Origin: Lethocerus indicus
Taxonomy: Eukaryota > Arthropoda > Insecta > Hemiptera > Belostomatidae
NCBI GenBank assembly: GCA_019843655.1
Contig: JACDQD010000003.1
Span: 309,346-373,345 of the forward strand
Direction: 5' to 3'
Length of the DNA: 64,000 nucleotides
Positions 44,436 through 56,300 of the stretch are shown piece by piece. Below the pieces are notes generated by a model. That model saw only the letters and a list, made by a program, of their open reading frames with translations, did not search any database and was not told where the DNA came from. Made by a program: the position numbers and the translations under genes. Numbering within the stretch: position 1 is the first letter of the stretch; each line of letters starts with the position of its first letter.

Positions 44436-44515
44436 TAAACCCGGTTTGGGGTCTTTTGCCAGACCGGTTTCGGCCGCTCGCCCCCCGTCTTCAGTTGCGG
44501 TCACTGTTGGCGCTA
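44436..44515 (-). repeat. CTGAAGA-core dispersed element
   Basis: GGTTTGGGGTCTTTTGCCAG, ACCGGTTTCGGCCGCTCGCC, CCCCGTCTTCAGTTGCGGTC, ACTGTTGGCGC. The GGTCT-GGCAAA-AGACC hairpin is intact with a loop different from other copies. It lies at the edge of the next satellite. Confidence 0.75.
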
Positions 44516-45600
44516 GAAAAAAAATTTTCGATTTTTCACCTCTACTTTTAGCAGGGCCAAGTGTAACTCAGTTTGGGACCACTTGTGAACCGAATAGGAT
44601 GGCGAAATCGGGAAATTTTGAAATTTCATTTTTTGAAAATTTTGAATTTTCGATTTTTGAAAATTTGAAAATTTTCGATTTTCCTCTACTTTTAGCAGGG
44701 GCAAGTGTAACTCAGTTTGGGACCACTTGTGGACCGAATACGGGCGAAATCGGGGAAAATTTTTGAAATTTCAAAAATTTTCGATTTTTTGAAAATTTCG
44801 AAAATTTTCGATTTTTCACCTCTACTTTTAGCAGGGGCAAGTGTAACTCAGTTTGGGACCACTTGTGGACCGAATACGGGCGAAATCGGGGGAAATTTTT
44901 GAAATTTCGAAAATTTTCGATTTTTTGAAAATTTCGAAAATTTTCGATTTTTCACCTCTACTTTTAGCAGGGGCAAGTGTAACTCAGTTTGGGACCACTT
45001 GTGGACCGAATACGGGCGAAATCGGGGAAAATTTTTGAAATTTCAAAAATTTTCGATTTTTTGAAAATTTCGAAAATTTTCGATTTTTCACCTCTACTTT
45101 TAGCAGGGGCAAGTGTAACTCAGTTTGGGACCACTTGTGGACCGAATAAAGGAATTCGGGGAAATTTTTGAAATTTCAAAAATTTTCGATTTTTGAAAAT
45201 TTCTGAAAATTTTGATTTCAATTTTCACTTTTCGTTTCGTGACCTTTTCACCCTCTACTTTTAGCAGGGCAAGTGTAACTCAGTTTGGGACCACTTGTGG
45301 ACCGAATATAAGGAAATCGGGGAAAATTTTTGAAATTTCGAAAAATTTTCGATTTTTGAAAAATTTCGAAAATTTTGATTTTCACCTACTTACTTTTAGA
45401 GGGCAAGTGTAACTCAGTTTGGGACCACTTGTGGACCGAATACGGGCGAATCGGGGAAATTTTGAATTTCAAAATTTTGATTTTTTGAAAATTTCGAAAA
45501 TTTTCGATTTTTCAATCTACTTTTACTGGTGAGGCAAGTGTAACTCAGTTGGGACCACTTTTACCGAATACGGGCGAAATAAAGTGCGCGGGGTTTATGA
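44516..45600 (+). repeat. CAAGTGTA satellite, 136-bp units, array 4
   Basis: About eight units, the best at 44,690-45,170 with period 136 bp: GGGGCAAGTGTAACTCAGTT, TGGGACCACTTGTGGACCGA, ATACGGGCGAAATCGGGG, two successive A/T blocks (GAAATTTCAAAAATTTTCGA, then TTTTTTGAAAATTTCGAAAA) and CACCTCTACTTTTAGCA. The extra length over other branches is the second A/T block, which looks like an internal duplication. The right edge is eroded. Confidence 0.93.
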
Positions 45601-46362
45601 AATTTTTGGTGGGATTGAAGTGTTTTCAAATTCGAGGCCATTTAAGTGTAATTCTCTCAGACAATCACCGACTCCGCTCCAGCCCGTTCCAGTCTACCTG
45701 GAATATCGATTTTACATTTGAACCGTTGGGGGTGTATTATCCTAATAGACGTAATTTTCTCCGGTGCCCTGACTAAATCGGTTTCGGCTATTCGCCACGA
45801 CGCCAGACCACCAACTGAGAGCGCCGCTCTATAAAATACAGTCAGGTGTCCCCAATCCGAAAATCACAAACAATTACAAATATAATTATATTTAGTAGCG
45901 CTACATTTCTCTCTTCAATCGGTATATATACCGATATATCGAATGTATTCGTCCGAATACAATTTGCAATTTTTTTTTTCCAACCCTATGCCTGAGTAAA
46001 TCCGAAACAGGAACTGTTGTAGTGTTGTTATTTCTTTATTTTATTTATTTTTTTTAAATTGCATTCGCCCCCCTCCCCAACCCCCTAATTCAATTGCCGA
46101 AAGTGCAATCTGCATAGCGTTGCATCCGATGCACGCTTCTTTTGTAATTTCTATTGTTGTAATGTAAATGGGTTTTAGGCAAATTGTGTAACGGACTGAA
46201 ATATAAACTTCTACTCGGGACGGGGTTTTTTTCGATTTCTGTGAAATTGTCCCAAATTTAAATTTATTATTCTTCGAATTCGGAGAGAAAATGAATTTAT
46301 CCAAGGGGGGGGAAATTCGGAAAATGGTTTTCTTCGCTTAAATCGCTAGATATATAATAGGG
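45601..46362. other. no gene recognised
   Basis: A possible broken CTGAAGA-core element at 45,776-45,830 (CGGTTTCGGCTATTCGCCAC, GACGCCAGACCACC). ATATACCGATATAT at 45,923 is a small palindrome. No exon supported. Confidence 0.35.
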
Positions 46363-46540
46363 TTGGCAACTAAATAATTGCGGATTCTTGGGGTATTTCA
46401 CCCTTATATCGTGGATTTTTTTTTCAAATACGCCCCGTAATAATCCGTAAACATTTCACTAAATTTCGTGACTAAATTGCGTAAAAATATACAAATAACG
46501 ACTTGTCCAGCGACGAAATCCGCAATGACTTAGTTGCCGA
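46363..46540. mobile_element. cecropia-type mariner MITE, copy 3
   Basis: Left end TTGGCAACTAAATAATTGCG after GGG, right end GAAATCCGCAATGACTTAGT(TGCC), about 178 bp. The best-preserved left end of the three copies. No coding potential. Confidence 0.78.
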
Positions 46541-47354
46541 ATCGATAATTTAAAAAAAAATTCTTATCGTGAGTTGAAAAAATTTTAAAAAAAATCCCGA
46601 ATATTGTGCGAACTTAAATTTGAATTTACGATTTTAATTACGGTATTAATTTCTGTTTACGAAAACCGATATTGTAATTTTCCCTGCGAAGTTTCCGGAC
46701 GACGGAGATAGAAAAATTTCTTTTCTCCGTACGGAATTTTCTTGTAATTTCGTGAGTTGATATTGAAATTGAGGCGTAAATTTGGCCGGGAATATAAACG
46801 TTAGGCGCCCCCCCCCCGCCCCCCGACCACGTGTGTTGTCAACGCAAGGTCACTGGTATCGATCAAACGGACGCCTACTGACGATTGTCGGCCGCCCGCC
46901 GCAATTCGTGACAATCCGTGTCACGAACCGGATCGCTTTTTCGGACGGGCATTTTTCTCCTCTTTGAACGCCTTAAAAGGCCCCTTTTTCCCCGAATTAT
47001 ATATATATATATATATCCGAATTATCGTCTTACCCCGGTCGGGCGCCTATTGAAGACGACGGTGATACCGCCGAACCGGAATACAACTTTAAATGGATAG
47101 TTTTGCGTTTTAGTCCGAATTAGTGGGGAGGGTGGGGAAAAATCCATTCCGCGAATTGTGAATGAAAGCGCCCCTGAGCGCGATTGTTTAAACAATCTAC
47201 CGTCAGATCCGAGAATTGGAAAGGTTTAATTGGTTTTCATAATTGAAACCATCCCCTTATGAATTTTTTTTTAGAAAACATTTTCGCGATTGACTATTCG
47301 CCGGAGGACAGGCACGTGGATCCTAGATTTGACCCACATGGTTTTTGCAAATTT
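46541..47354. other. no gene recognised; short (TA)n
   Basis: (TA)n at 46,999-47,018. GGGCGCCTATTGAAGACGAC at 47,041 is a weak relative of the CTGAAGA core. No exon supported. Confidence 0.35.
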
Positions 47355-48075
47355 GCAAACCCAGATTTGAGTTACACTTGGCCCCCAAGACCCATACAAG
47401 GTCGCAAACTAGAAAATTTTGGTTTTGCACCCCCACCCAAAGGAGAGTTACACTTGTCAAATTTGTCCCAGCAAAGTTTGTCCCACTTGGCCCACCACTC
47501 GGCCATACACCATTGAGAAAATTTTGGTTGAGTTACACTTGGCCCCACCATAAAGGAGATTTGTCCCAGATTTGGCCGGCCATTTGGTTTTTTCATACAC
47601 TCAGCAAAGTGAGTTGGCCCACACTCGGCCATACAGTTGTCGCAAAGTGAGTCACACTTGGCCCCCACCATAAAGGAGAGTTAGAAAATTTTTGGTTTTT
47701 TGAAAATTTGTCCCATATTTGGCCCACACTCGGCCATACAGTTGTCGCAAAGTGAGTCACACTTGGCCCCCACCATAAAGGAGAGTTAGAAAATTTTTGG
47801 TTTTTTGAAAATTTGTCCCATATTTGACCCACACTCGGCCAAACTGAGTCACACTAGCCATAAGGAGATTAAAGGAAAAATTTTTGGTTTTTGAAAATTT
47901 GTCATATTCATTTGTCGCAAAGTGAGTTACACTTGGCCTCCACTTGGCCCAGTTTGCCACCTCGGCCATAATTTGTCTCAGGAGAGTTAGAAAATTTTTG
48001 GTTTTGAAAATTTGTCCCAGATTTGACCCACACTCGGTCATACATTTGTCGCAAAGTGAGTCACACTGGCAATTT
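47355..48075 (-). repeat. CAAGTGTA satellite, ~113-bp units, array 5
   Basis: Six or so units in inverse orientation: GTGAGTCACACTTGGCCCCC, ACCATAAAGGAGAGTTAGAA, AATTTTTGGTTTTTTGAAAA, TTTGTCCCATATTTGGCCCA, CACTCGGCCATACAGTTGTC. The reverse complement contains CCAAGTGTGACTCA or CCAAGTGTAACTC, matching the core of the other arrays. The two units at 47,640-47,820 are nearly identical and both edges are eroded. Confidence 0.88.
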
Positions 48076-48867
48076 TTTTCGACCCAAATATCAGTATACG
48101 TTTTCCTAAGGCCGATAGCACGCGGTCTAATCGCTGAAATGGGTGCGAAATAATCCTAAACAATTGCCGGAGAAAAGGCGCAACGGGAAATGACTCGTGA
48201 CTGCAAGTGAATAAAAGCTCTTTTCAAGTTTTAAAGTCGTCCCACTTTGCGGCCGACGCGGACTCGGCTATTAACGATTTCGCAATTTCGTGTTCATAGC
48301 CATTCCGCCGTGCTGAGCGACGCACGTCGCCACGGCAGGAAAAGCACGCACGTCACAGCAGTTTCGAAACTCGGCTCGGAAAATCCCCCCAAAGCGACTA
48401 GTCATGACCCGTTATTATACCGGCTATATACAAAATTGTGCTTGCAAAATTCCTGTCAGAATTAAAGTTAAGTCCCCGACGAAAGTCCCACGTTAATACA
48501 CTTCGGCCCCGCCAAAATGGCTAATAGATAATCGAAATATTTGTGAAAGAATCACAACGGAGTATTATTACTGTTAATCGCGAAAGCGTTAATTACCAAC
48601 CTAAGTTGACAATACCGATAAGCCGACTTCAACTTGACGGCCTCTTCATCTCTGGAGGGGCTTACATTTACGACGATTAAATATGGTTCCAGTCATTAAA
48701 CGGTTGGGAATTTCTAGCGAGCTCCAATTTGAACCACCTCTGTCCTGTAAATAATTGCTGAAATTTTCAAGTGATGAAAATTCCGGTCGTTAAAATGAAT
48801 CGTATAAATTAGGGAGGGGGTTCTTATTAACTTAGTAGGACGAGAAAAAGACGAAATTTTAATATTA
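48076..48867. other. no gene recognised
   Basis: 48,245-48,460 is GC-richer and has a 72-codon open frame on plus (LLTISQFRVHSHSAV...), without splice consensus or known motif. No repeat stands out. Confidence 0.4.
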
Positions 48868-48967
48868 NNNNNNNNNNNNNNNNNNNNNNNNNNNNNNNNN
48901 NNNNNNNNNNNNNNNNNNNNNNNNNNNNNNNNNNNNNNNNNNNNNNNNNNNNNNNNNNNNNNNNNNN
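48868..48967. other. assembly gap, 100 N
   Basis: Exactly 100 undetermined bases, the usual placeholder for a gap of unknown size. It lies directly at the left edge of the next tandem array, so the array is probably collapsed or truncated here. Confidence 1.
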
Positions 48968-51900
48968 GTTCCGGCTGGAGGCGAGAATTAAATGGCAAAA
49001 TCTCGGTACTACTTGGGGGTCCAGGAACGGATGACTCTCTCCGTTATTAATGATATCGAGACTTGTTTCTAAATGCATTGTTTGCTTTATTCTACAGGTC
49101 TATTCACACAGTTCGGGCTGGAGGCGATAGAATTAAAATGGCAAAATTGGGTACCACTTGGGGGTCCAGGAACGGATGACTCTCCGTTAATATTAATGAT
49201 ATCGGGACGAGACTTGTTTCTAAATGCATTGTTTGCTTTATTCTACAGGTCTATCTACACAGTTCCGGGCTGAGGCGATAGAATTAAATGGCAAATTCGG
49301 GTACCACTTGGGGTCCAGGAACGGATGACTCTCTCCGTTAATATTAATGATATCGGGACGAGACTTGTTTCTAAATGCATTGTTTGCTTTATTCTACAGG
49401 TCTATTCACACAGTTCCGGGCTGGAGGCGATAATTAAAATGGCAAAATTCGGGTACCACTTGGGGTCCAGGAACGGATGACTTCCGTTAATATTAATGAT
49501 ATCGGGACGAGACTTGTTTCTAAATGCATTGTTTGCTTTATTCTACAGGTCTATTCACACAGTTCCGGGCTGAGGCGATAGAATTAAAATGGCAAAATTC
49601 GGGTACCACTTGGGGGTCCAGGAACGGATGACTCTCTCCGTTAATATTAATGATATCGGACGAGACTTGTTTCTAAATGCATTGTTTGCTTTATTCTACA
49701 GGTCTATTCACAGTTCCGGGCTGAGGCGATAGAATTAAAATGGCAAAATTAAAAATTTGGGGGTCCAGGAACGGATGACTCTCTCCGTTAATATTAATGA
49801 TATCGGGACGAGACTTGTTTCTAAATGCATTGTTTGCTTTATTCTACAGGTCTATCTACACAGTTCCGGGCTGAGGCGATAGAATTAAATGGCAAAATTG
49901 GGTACCACTTGGGGTCCAGGAACGGATGACTCTCTCCGTTAATATTAATGATATCGGGACGAGACTTGTTTCAAATGCATTGTTTGCTTTATTCTACAGG
50001 TCTATTCACACAGTTCCGGGCTGAGGCGATAATTAAATGGCAAAATTCGGGTACCACTTGGGGGTCCAGGAACGGATGACTCTCTCCGTTAATATTAATG
50101 ATATCGGACGAGACTTGTTTCTAAATGCATTGTTTGCTTTATTCTACAGGTCTATTCACACAGTTCCGGGCTGAGGCGATAGAATTAAAATGGCAAAATT
50201 CAACCACTTGGGGGTCCAGGAACGGATGACTCTCCGTTAATATTAATGATATCAACGAGACTTGTTTCTAAATGCATTGTTTGCTTTATTCTACAGGTCT
50301 ATTCACAGTTCCGGGCTGAGGCGATAGAATTAAAATGGCAAAATTGGGTACCACTTGGGGTCCAGGAACGGATGACTCTCCGTTAATATTAATGATATCG
50401 GGACGAGACTTGTTTCTAAATGCATTGTTTGCTTTATTCTACAGGTCTATTCACACAGTTCCGCTGGAGGCGAATTAAAATGGCAAAATTGGTACCACTT
50501 GGGGTCCAGGAACGGATGACTCTCCGTTAATATTAATGATATCGGGACGAGACTTGTTTCTAAATGCATTGTTTGCTTTATTCTACAGGTCTATTCACAC
50601 AGTTCCGGGGCCGATAGAATTAAAATGGCAAAATTGGTACCACTTGGGGTCCAGGAACGGATGACTCTCCGTTAATATTAATGATATCGGGACGAGACTT
50701 GTTTCTAAATGCATTGTTTGCTTTATTCTACAGGTCTATTCACACAGTTCCGGGCTGGAGGCGATAGAATTAAATGGCAAAATTCGGGTACCACTTGGGG
50801 GTCCAGGAACGGATGACTCTCCGTTAATATTAATGATATCGGACGACGTTTCTAAATGCATTGTTTGCTTTATTCTACAGGTCTATTCACAGTTCCGGGC
50901 TGGAGGCGATAGAATTAAAATGGCAAAATTCGGGTACCACTTGGGGGTCCAGGAACGGATGACTCTCTCCGTTAATATTAATGATATCGGGACGAGACTT
51001 GTTTCTAAATGGTTTGCTTTATTCTACAGGTCTATTCACACAGTTCCGGGCTGGAGGCGATAGAATTAAATGGCAAAATTCGGGTACCACTTGGGGGTCC
51101 AGGAACGGATGACTCTCTCCGTTAATATTAATGATATCGGGACGAGACTTGTTTCTAAATGCATTGTTTGCTTTATTCTACAGGTCTATTCACACAGTTC
51201 CGGGCTGGAGGCGATAGAATTAAAATGGCAAAATTCGGGTACCACTTGGGGGGTCCAGGAACGGATGACTCTCTCCGTTAATATTAATGATATCGGGACG
51301 AGACTTGTTTCTAAATGCATTGTTTGCTTTACTCTACAGGTCTATTCACACAGTTCCGGGCTGGAGGCGATAGATTTAAAATGGCAAAATTCGGGTACCA
51401 CTTGGGGGGGTCCAGGAACGGATGACTCTCCGTTAATATTAATGATATCGGGACGAGACTTGTTTCTAAATGCATTGTTTGCTTTACTCTACAGGTCTAT
51501 TCACACAGTTCCGGGCTGGAGGCGATAGATTTAAAATGGCAAAATTCGGGTACCACTTGGGGGGTCCAGGAACGGATGACTCTCTCTCCGTTAATATTAA
51601 TGATATCGGGACGAGACTTGTTTCTAAATGCATTGTTTGCTTTACTCTACAGGTCTATTCACACAGTTCCGGGCTGGAGGCGATAGAATTAAAGTGGCAA
51701 AGTTCGACACCACTTGGGGGGTCCAGGAACGGATGACTCTCTCTCCGTTAATATTAATGATATCGGGACGAGACTTGTTTCTAAATGCATTGTTTGCTTT
51801 ATTCTACAGGTCTATTCACACAGTTCCGGGCTGGAGGCGATAGATTTAAAATGGCAAAATTCGGGTACCACTTGGGGGGTCCAGGAACGGATGACTCTCT

Positions 51901-52510
51901 CTCCGTTAATATTAATGATATCGGGACGAGACTTGTTTCTAAATGCATTGTTTGCTTTATTCTACAGGTCTATTCACACGCAGTTCCGGCTGGAGGCGAT
52001 AGAATTAAAATGGCAAAATTCTTGTCGGGGTCCAGGAACGGATGACTCTCTCTCCGTTAATATTAATGATATCGGGACGAGACTTGTTTCTAAATGCATT
52101 GTTTGCTTTATTCTACAGGTCTATTCACACAGTTCCGGGCTGGAGGCGATAGAATTAAAATGGCAAAATTCGGGTACCACTTGGGGGGTCCAGGAACGGA
52201 TGACTCTCTCTCCGTTAATATTAATGATATCGGGACGAGACTTGTTTCTAAATGCATTGTTTGCTTTATTCTACAGGTCTATTCACACAGTTCCGGGCTG
52301 GAGGCGATAGATTTAAAATGGCAAAATTCGGGTACCACTTGGGGGGTCCAGGAACGGATGACTTGATGCTAAATGCATTGTTTGCTTTATTCTACAGGTC
52401 TATTCACGCAGTTCCGGGCTGGAGGCGATAGAATTAAAATGGCAAAATTCGGGTACCACTTGGGGGGTCCAGGAACGGATGACTCTCTCTCCGTTAATAT
52501 TAATGATATC
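48968..52510 (+). repeat. 147-158-bp satellite with acceptor-like motif
   Basis: About 23 units: CAGGTCTATTCACACAGTTC, CGGGCTGGAGGCGATAGAAT, TAAAATGGCAAAATTCGGGT, ACCACTTGGGGGTCCAGGAA, CGGATGACTCTCTCCGTTAA, TATTAATGATATCGGGACGA, GACTTGTTTCTAAATGCATT, GTTTGCTTTATTCTA. Units left of about 50,800 are shorter (about 147-152 bp), with G-runs and A-runs cut by a base or two. Units to the right are up to 158 bp and nearly identical. Long open frames (up to 198 codons) shift frame from unit to unit. No known protein motif is seen. Each unit has TTTGCTTTATTCTACAG, a good match to a splice acceptor. Confidence 0.95.
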
Positions 52511-53385
52511 TATATATATTTTAGGCCCAATAATGAGATATTTAGACGCAAAAATGGCCCAAAAATCCGGTTTTTAGGCCAACAAATGGGGTTTTTAGGC
52601 CCAGAAATGGTGTTTTCGACACAACAATGGCCCAAACATGCGGATTTTAGTCCCAAAAATGGGGTTTTTAGATGCAAAAGTGTGGTTTTTAGGCCAAAAA
52701 ATACGGATTTTACGCCAAAAAATAGCCCAAGAATGCGGTTTTTCTGCCCAAAAATGGGATTTTTAGACCCAAAAATGGCCAGAAGATGCGGTTTTTTGGA
52801 CCAAAAATGCGGTTTTTAGGCCCACAAATTGGGGTTTTTTGGTCCAGAAATGGGGTATTTAGACGCAAAAATGGCCCAAAAATACGGTTCTTAATCGCAA
52901 AATTAGCCTTAAAAATGCTGTTTTTTGGCCCAAAATGCTGTTTTTTGGCCCAAAAATGCGGTTTATAAGACCAAAATGGCCAAATAAGAGGTGTTAGGCC
53001 CAAACTGGGCTTTTAGTCTTTAAATGCTCCAAAATGCGGATTTTAGGCCCAAAAATACGAATTTAGGCCCAAAAATGGGATTTTGGCGACGCAAAATGGC
53101 CAAAAAGGGTTTTAGGCCCAAACTGGACTTTTCAGTCCTTAAATGCCCTAAAAATGCGGGATTTTATTCCAAATATGGATTTAAGACGCAAAATTGCACA
53201 AAATGGCGGATTTTAGGCCAAAAATACGGATTTGGACCAAAAAATGGGGTTTTACACGAAAAATGACCAGAAGATGCGTTTTTAAACCCAAAACTGGGTT
53301 TTAGACGAAATAAATTAAAATGCAGATTTTAGGCCCAAAATGGAGTTTCAGACGCAAAATTGGTTGAGGTGGTTTAATCAAAATT
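52511..53385 (+). repeat. 21-bp minisatellite, G-type variant, array A
   Basis: Units built from an A5 tract, TGCGG or TGGGG, a T5 tract and AGGCCC, in plus orientation. Every few units an ATGGCCC-AAAA or AGACGCAAAA variant appears, giving a higher-order pattern. From about 52,980 the units are eroded. Same 21-bp design as the 6.9-kb array, with G replacing C at two positions. Confidence 0.88.
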
Positions 53386-53389
53386 ATCA

Positions 53390-56300
53390 GCAAAATTTTC
53401 GAAAACCTAAATTTTGATTTCTCGACCCGCCGTTTCAGGGGCAAGTGTAACTTAGGGGCTGATCTGAGAAAATTTTTCGAAAAACCTAAATTTTCGATTT
53501 CTCAGGCCGTCCTTTAGGGGCAAGTGTAGCTCACATTAATACACTTGTGGGTGCAATATGGGGCCGATATCTGAGAAAATTTTCGAAAACCTAAATTTTC
53601 GATTTCCACCCTCCTTTAGGGCCTTTTAGGGGCAAGTGTAGCTCACATTAATACACTTGTGGTGTAATATGGGCTGATATCTGAAAATTCGAAAACCTAA
53701 ATTTTCGATTTCCGACCTCTCCTTTAGGGCAAGTGTAGCTCACATTAATACACTTGTGGGTGCAATATGGGCCGATATTCGAAAATTCTTCGAAAACCTA
53801 AATTTTCGATTTCCGGGCCGTCCTTTAGGCAAGTAGCTCACATTAATACACTTGTGGGTAATATGGGGCCGATATCTGAAAATTTTCGAAAACCTAAATT
53901 TTCGATTTCGGGACCGGACCTCCTTCTTAGGGGCAAGTGTCTACATTAATACACTTGTGGGTGCAATATGGGGCCGATATCTGAAAATTTTCGGAAAACC
54001 TAAATTTTCGATTTCCCGTCCTTTCTGAGAAGTATCTGAAAATTTTCGAAAACCTTTTCGAACCACTTTTATTATTTCACTTGTGGGTGCAATATGGACC
54101 CCAAGAAATTTTCGAATTTCCGGGCCCGCCTTTAGGGGCGTGCTTCCATTAATACCTACGGGGCAAGTGTAGCTCACATTAATACACTGGTGCAATATGG
54201 GGCCGATCTTAGATTTCGGCCGTCCTTTTAGGGGCAAGTGTAGCTCACATTAATACACTTGTTGGTGCAATATGGGGCCGATATCTGAAAATTTTCGAAA
54301 AACCTAAATTTTCGATTTCCGGGCCGTCCTTTTAGGGGCAAGTGTAGCTCACATTAATACACTTGTGGGTGCAATATGGGGCCGATATTGAAAATTTTCG
54401 AAAACCTAAATTTTCGATTTCCGGGGGCAAGTGTAGCTCACATTAATACACTTGTGGGTGCAATATGGGGCCGATATCTGAAAATTTTCGAAAAACCTAA
54501 ATTTTCGATTTCCGGGCCGTCCTTTTAGGGGCAAGTGTAGCTCACATTAATACACTTGTGGGTGCAATATGGGGCCGATATCTGAAAATTTTCGAAAAAC
54601 CTAAATTTTCGATTTCCGGGCCGTCCTTTTAGGGGTAAGTGTAGCTCACATTAATACACTTGTGGGTGCAATATGGGGCCGATATCTGAAAATTTTCGAA
54701 AAACCTAAATTTTCGATTTCCGGGCCGTCCTTTTAGGGGCAAGTGTAGCTCACATTAATACACTTGTGGGTGCAATATGGGGCCGATATCTGAAAATTTT
54801 CGAAAAACCTAAATTTTCGATTTCCGGGCCGTCCTTTTAGGGGCAAGTGTAGCTCACATTAATACACTTGTGGGTGCAATATGGGGCCGATCTGAGAAAA
54901 TTTTCGAAAAACCTAAATTTTCGATTTCCGACCCCTCCTTTTAGGGGCAAGTGTAGCTCACATTAATACACTTGTGGGTGCAATATGGGGCCGATATCTG
55001 AAAATTTTCGAAAAACCTAAATTTTCGATTTCCGGGCCGTCCTTTTAGGGGCAAGTGTAGCTCACATTAATACACTTGTGGGTGCAATATGGGGCAAATC
55101 TGAGAAAATTTTCGAAAAACCTAAATTTTCGATTTCCGGGCCGTCCTTTTAGGGGCAAGTGTAGCTCACATTAATACACTTGTGGGTGCAATATGGGGCC
55201 GATATCTGAGAAAATTTTCGAAAAACCTAAATTTTCGATTTCCGGGCCGTCCTTTTAGGGGCAAGTGTAGCTCACATTAATACACTTGTGGGTGCAATAT
55301 GGGGCCGATATCTGAAAATTTTCGAAAAACCTAAATTTTCGATTTCCGGGCCGTCCTTTTAGGGGCAAGTGTAGCTCACATTAATACACTTGTGGGTGCA
55401 ATATGGGGCTGATCTGAGAAAATTTTCGAAAAACCTAAATTTTCGATTTCCGGGCCGTCCTTTTAGGGGCAAGTGTAGCTCACATTAATACACTTGTGGG
55501 TGCAATATGGGGCCGATATCTGAAAATTTTCGAAAAACCTAAATTTTCGATTTCCGGCCGTCCTTTTAGGGGCAAGTGTAGCTCACATTAATACACTTGT
55601 GGGTGCAATATGGGGCCGATATCTGAAAATTTTCGAAAAACCTAAATTTTCGATTTCCGGCCGGGTCCTTTTTAGGGGCAAGTGTAGCTCACATTAATAC
55701 ACTTGTGGGTGCAATATGGGGCCGATATCTGAAAATTTTCGAAAAACCTAAATTTTCGATTTCCGGGCCGTCCTTTTAGGGGCAAGTGTAGCTCACATTA
55801 ATACACTTGTGGGTGCAATATGGGGCCGATATCTGAAAATTTTCGAAAAACCTAAATTTTCGATTTCCGGGCCGTCCTTTTAGGGGCAAGTGTAGCTCAC
55901 ATTAATACACTTGTGGGTGCAATATGGGGCCGATATCTGAAAATTTTCGAAAAACCTAAATTTTCGATTTCCGGGCCGTCCTTTAGGGGCAAGTGTAGCT
56001 CACATTAATACACTTGTGGGTGCAATATGGGGCCGATATCTGAAAATTTTCGAAAAACCTAAATTTTCGATTTCCGGGACCGTCCTTTTAGGGGCAAGTG
56101 TAGCTCACATTAATACACTTGTGGGTGCAATATGGGGCCGATATCTGAAAATTTTCGAAAAACCTAAATTTTCGATTTCCGGGCCGTCCTTTTAGGGGCA
56201 AGTGTAGCTCACATTAATACACTTGTGGGTGCAATATGGGGCCGATATCTGAAAATTTTCGAAAAACCTAAATTTTCGATTTCCGGGCCGTCCTTTTAGG

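Noticed and set aside
48247..48465. 72-codon plus-strand frame in GC-rich DNA
   Set aside because: No motif, no consensus splice sites, and other frames are equally readable.
51714..52310. 198-codon open frame in the 49-52 kb array
   Set aside because: It changes reading frame in each ~158-bp unit and passes through all three frames. It exists only because the unit has few stops.
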